Of a stretch of 64,000 bases of DNA, positions 62,972 through 64,000 are shown in pieces. Under the pieces are notes generated by a model that did no database searches, was not told the DNA's origin, and was given only the letters and a program-made list of their open reading frames with translations. The position numbers were made by a program, and so were the translations under genes. Location: contig BAEM01000008.1 of the NCBI GenBank assembly GCA_000314955.1, positions 44,687 through 108,686 on the forward strand, in the 5' to 3' direction. Source of the DNA: Paraglaciecola chathamensis S18K6. Its GTDB lineage: Bacteria; Pseudomonadota; Gammaproteobacteria; Enterobacterales; Alteromonadaceae. The stretch's first letter is position 1, and each line of letters starts with the position of its first letter.

Positions 62972-63976
62972 ATGGCGACAATTTATCAAGTGTCAGAGCT
63001 AGCGGGGGTGTCTTTAGCCACAGTCTCTAGAGTGATGAACGGCGGCACCCGCGTCAGTGAAAAAACGCGGGAAAAAGTGAATAAAGCAATGGAAACGCTA
63101 AACTATCGCCCCAGTTCTATTGCTCGCTCGTTAGCATCTAATTGCTCTAATAGCGTTGGAATTTTAGTGTCTGAACTGCATGGCCCAATATACGGAGCCA
63201 TGATGAGCGGTATCGAAAAGCAACTTCGTACCGCAGGTAAACACGTTATTATTGCTGCTGGGCACAGTGACGCCGCAAGTGAAAAAGACGGTATCGAGTT
63301 TTTGATTGCTCGAAACTGTGATGCACTTATTCTGCACGTTGAAGCCGTGAGTGATGAATACCTTATCGAACTTGCAACAACCCAGCACAAATTTATTCTT
63401 ATCAACCGTTATATTCCGCAAATCGCAGATAACTGCATCAGTTTGAATAATCGCCGAGGCGGGTATTTGGCAACCAAAGCCTTGCTAGAAAACGGTCATC
63501 GCGACATTGCTTACATCTCGGGTCCATTATGGAAAATGGATGCTAGCGATCGTTATCTTGGCCATCAAGAAGCATTGGCTGAGCACGGGATCATTTGTAA
63601 TGATGCGCTGTTGTCAGAAGGTAACTTTCAGGAAGAGGGAGGCAATGAGTGTATGTTGGCCCTGCTAGAGACCAAAATACCTTTTAGTGCCGTGGTATGT
63701 GCGAACGATGAAATGGCCGCGGGCGCGATGCAGGCCGCTCGTGATAAAGGCATGGCGGTGCCGAATGATATCTCAGTGATGGGTTTCGATAACGTGTTGT
63801 TGGCGCAGTACATGTACCCCAAATTGTCTACCGTAAATTACCCCGTACAAGACATGGGGAAAATGGCAGCGAGCTGGATTTTAAAGAACATTTATCAAGC
63901 GAACCAACCTGACGTTAGCCATGTGTTCGAGCCTGAACTGGTTTGGCGTGATTCTGTTATTTCACTTAAGCGCTAA
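62972..63976 (+). CDS. LacI-family transcriptional regulator
   Basis: This 334-aa repressor has a DNA-binding HTH (YQVSELAGVSLATVSRVMNG, residues 5-24), a hinge helix (about 45-56, PSSIARSLAS) and a periplasmic-binding-protein-type effector domain (about 60-330). The last gene of the GH1-GPH-LacI unit, it probably binds the three identical TGTAAGCGCTTTCA sites and is released by a beta-glucoside or its breakdown product. The ATG at 62972 has AAGGTG upstream at longer spacing. Only 24 bp of the window remain after its stop. Confidence 0.92.
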   Translation: MATIYQVSELAGVSLATVSRVMNGGTRVSEKTREKVNKAMETLNYRPSSIARSLASNCSNSVGILVSELHGPIYGAMMSGIEKQLRTAGKHVIIAAGHSDAASEKDGIEFLIARNCDALILHVEAVSDEYLIELATTQHKFILINRYIPQIADNCISLNNRRGGYLATKALLENGHRDIAYISGPLWKMDASDRYLGHQEALAEHGIICNDALLSEGNFQEEGGNECMLALLETKIPFSAVVCANDEMAAGAMQAARDKGMAVPNDISVMGFDNVLLAQYMYPKLSTVNYPVQDMGKMAASWILKNIYQANQPDVSHVFEPELVWRDSVISLKR

Positions 63977-64000
63977 TTAATCTAAACTAAAAAACGGCCT

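Overview
The window looks like chromosome from a marine gammaproteobacterium of the Alteromonadaceae (Paraglaciecola/Glaciecola/Alteromonas-like). The basis is protein-level resemblance of ArcB, GltBD, ObgE, IspB and the ribosomal proteins to that group, several very large TonB-dependent receptors, a beta-glucoside utilisation locus, PEP-CTERM proteins and moderate GC content. No tRNA, rRNA, CRISPR array or prophage was recognised.

Layout. 1-5.7 kb: end of a siderophore-type TonB receptor, a lipoprotein, a PEP-CTERM protein, a small basic secreted protein with repeated RPPFKR motifs, and an M24 metallopeptidase. 5.8-11.5 kb: a minus-strand operon (ABC ATPase, two ABC-2 permeases, TonB receptor) whose promoter lies inside two Zur-like boxes, so it is probably switched on by zinc shortage. 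11.6-16.1 kb: a mobile-element scar. It holds an IS200-like (RAYT/Y1) transposase pseudogene split by three ~72-nt inserts that share one fold but differ in stem sequence, then a GGDEF gene whose 3' end is tandemly repeated, then an IS110 remnant. 16.1-18.8 kb: a LuxR-type regulator divergent from a second PEP-CTERM gene with a candidate sigma-54 promoter.

19-45.4 kb is mostly housekeeping: groES-groEL with a heat-shock promoter, a FrnE-like thioredoxin-fold protein, an iron alcohol dehydrogenase, gltBD, arcB (lacking one of the two redox cysteines of the E. coli protein), rpsF-rpsR-rplI, a YiiM-like MOSC protein, an ECF sigma/anti-sigma/DUF4097 module, a large TonB receptor, ispB, rplU-rpmA-obgE, folA, tpx and a cold-shock gene. 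A MITE-like palindromic repeat (33.8-34.1 kb) has a diverged end copy at 23.4 kb.

45.7-48.7 kb: a phospholipase D-VTT fusion next to an endonuclease/exonuclease/phosphatase protein. 48.6-64 kb: a carbohydrate locus in three transcription units. These are TonB receptor-SapC-JmjC/cupin-tryptophan halogenase-DUF6445; sugar MFS transporter-GH3 beta-glucosidase; and GH1 beta-glucosidase-GPH symporter-LacI regulator. The same 14-bp operator TGTAAGCGCTTTCA occurs twice before the TonB receptor and once between the two glucosidase units, so the LacI protein probably controls all three. The TonB receptor would import oligoglucosides, GH3 and GH1 would cut them, and the two transporters would take up the products.
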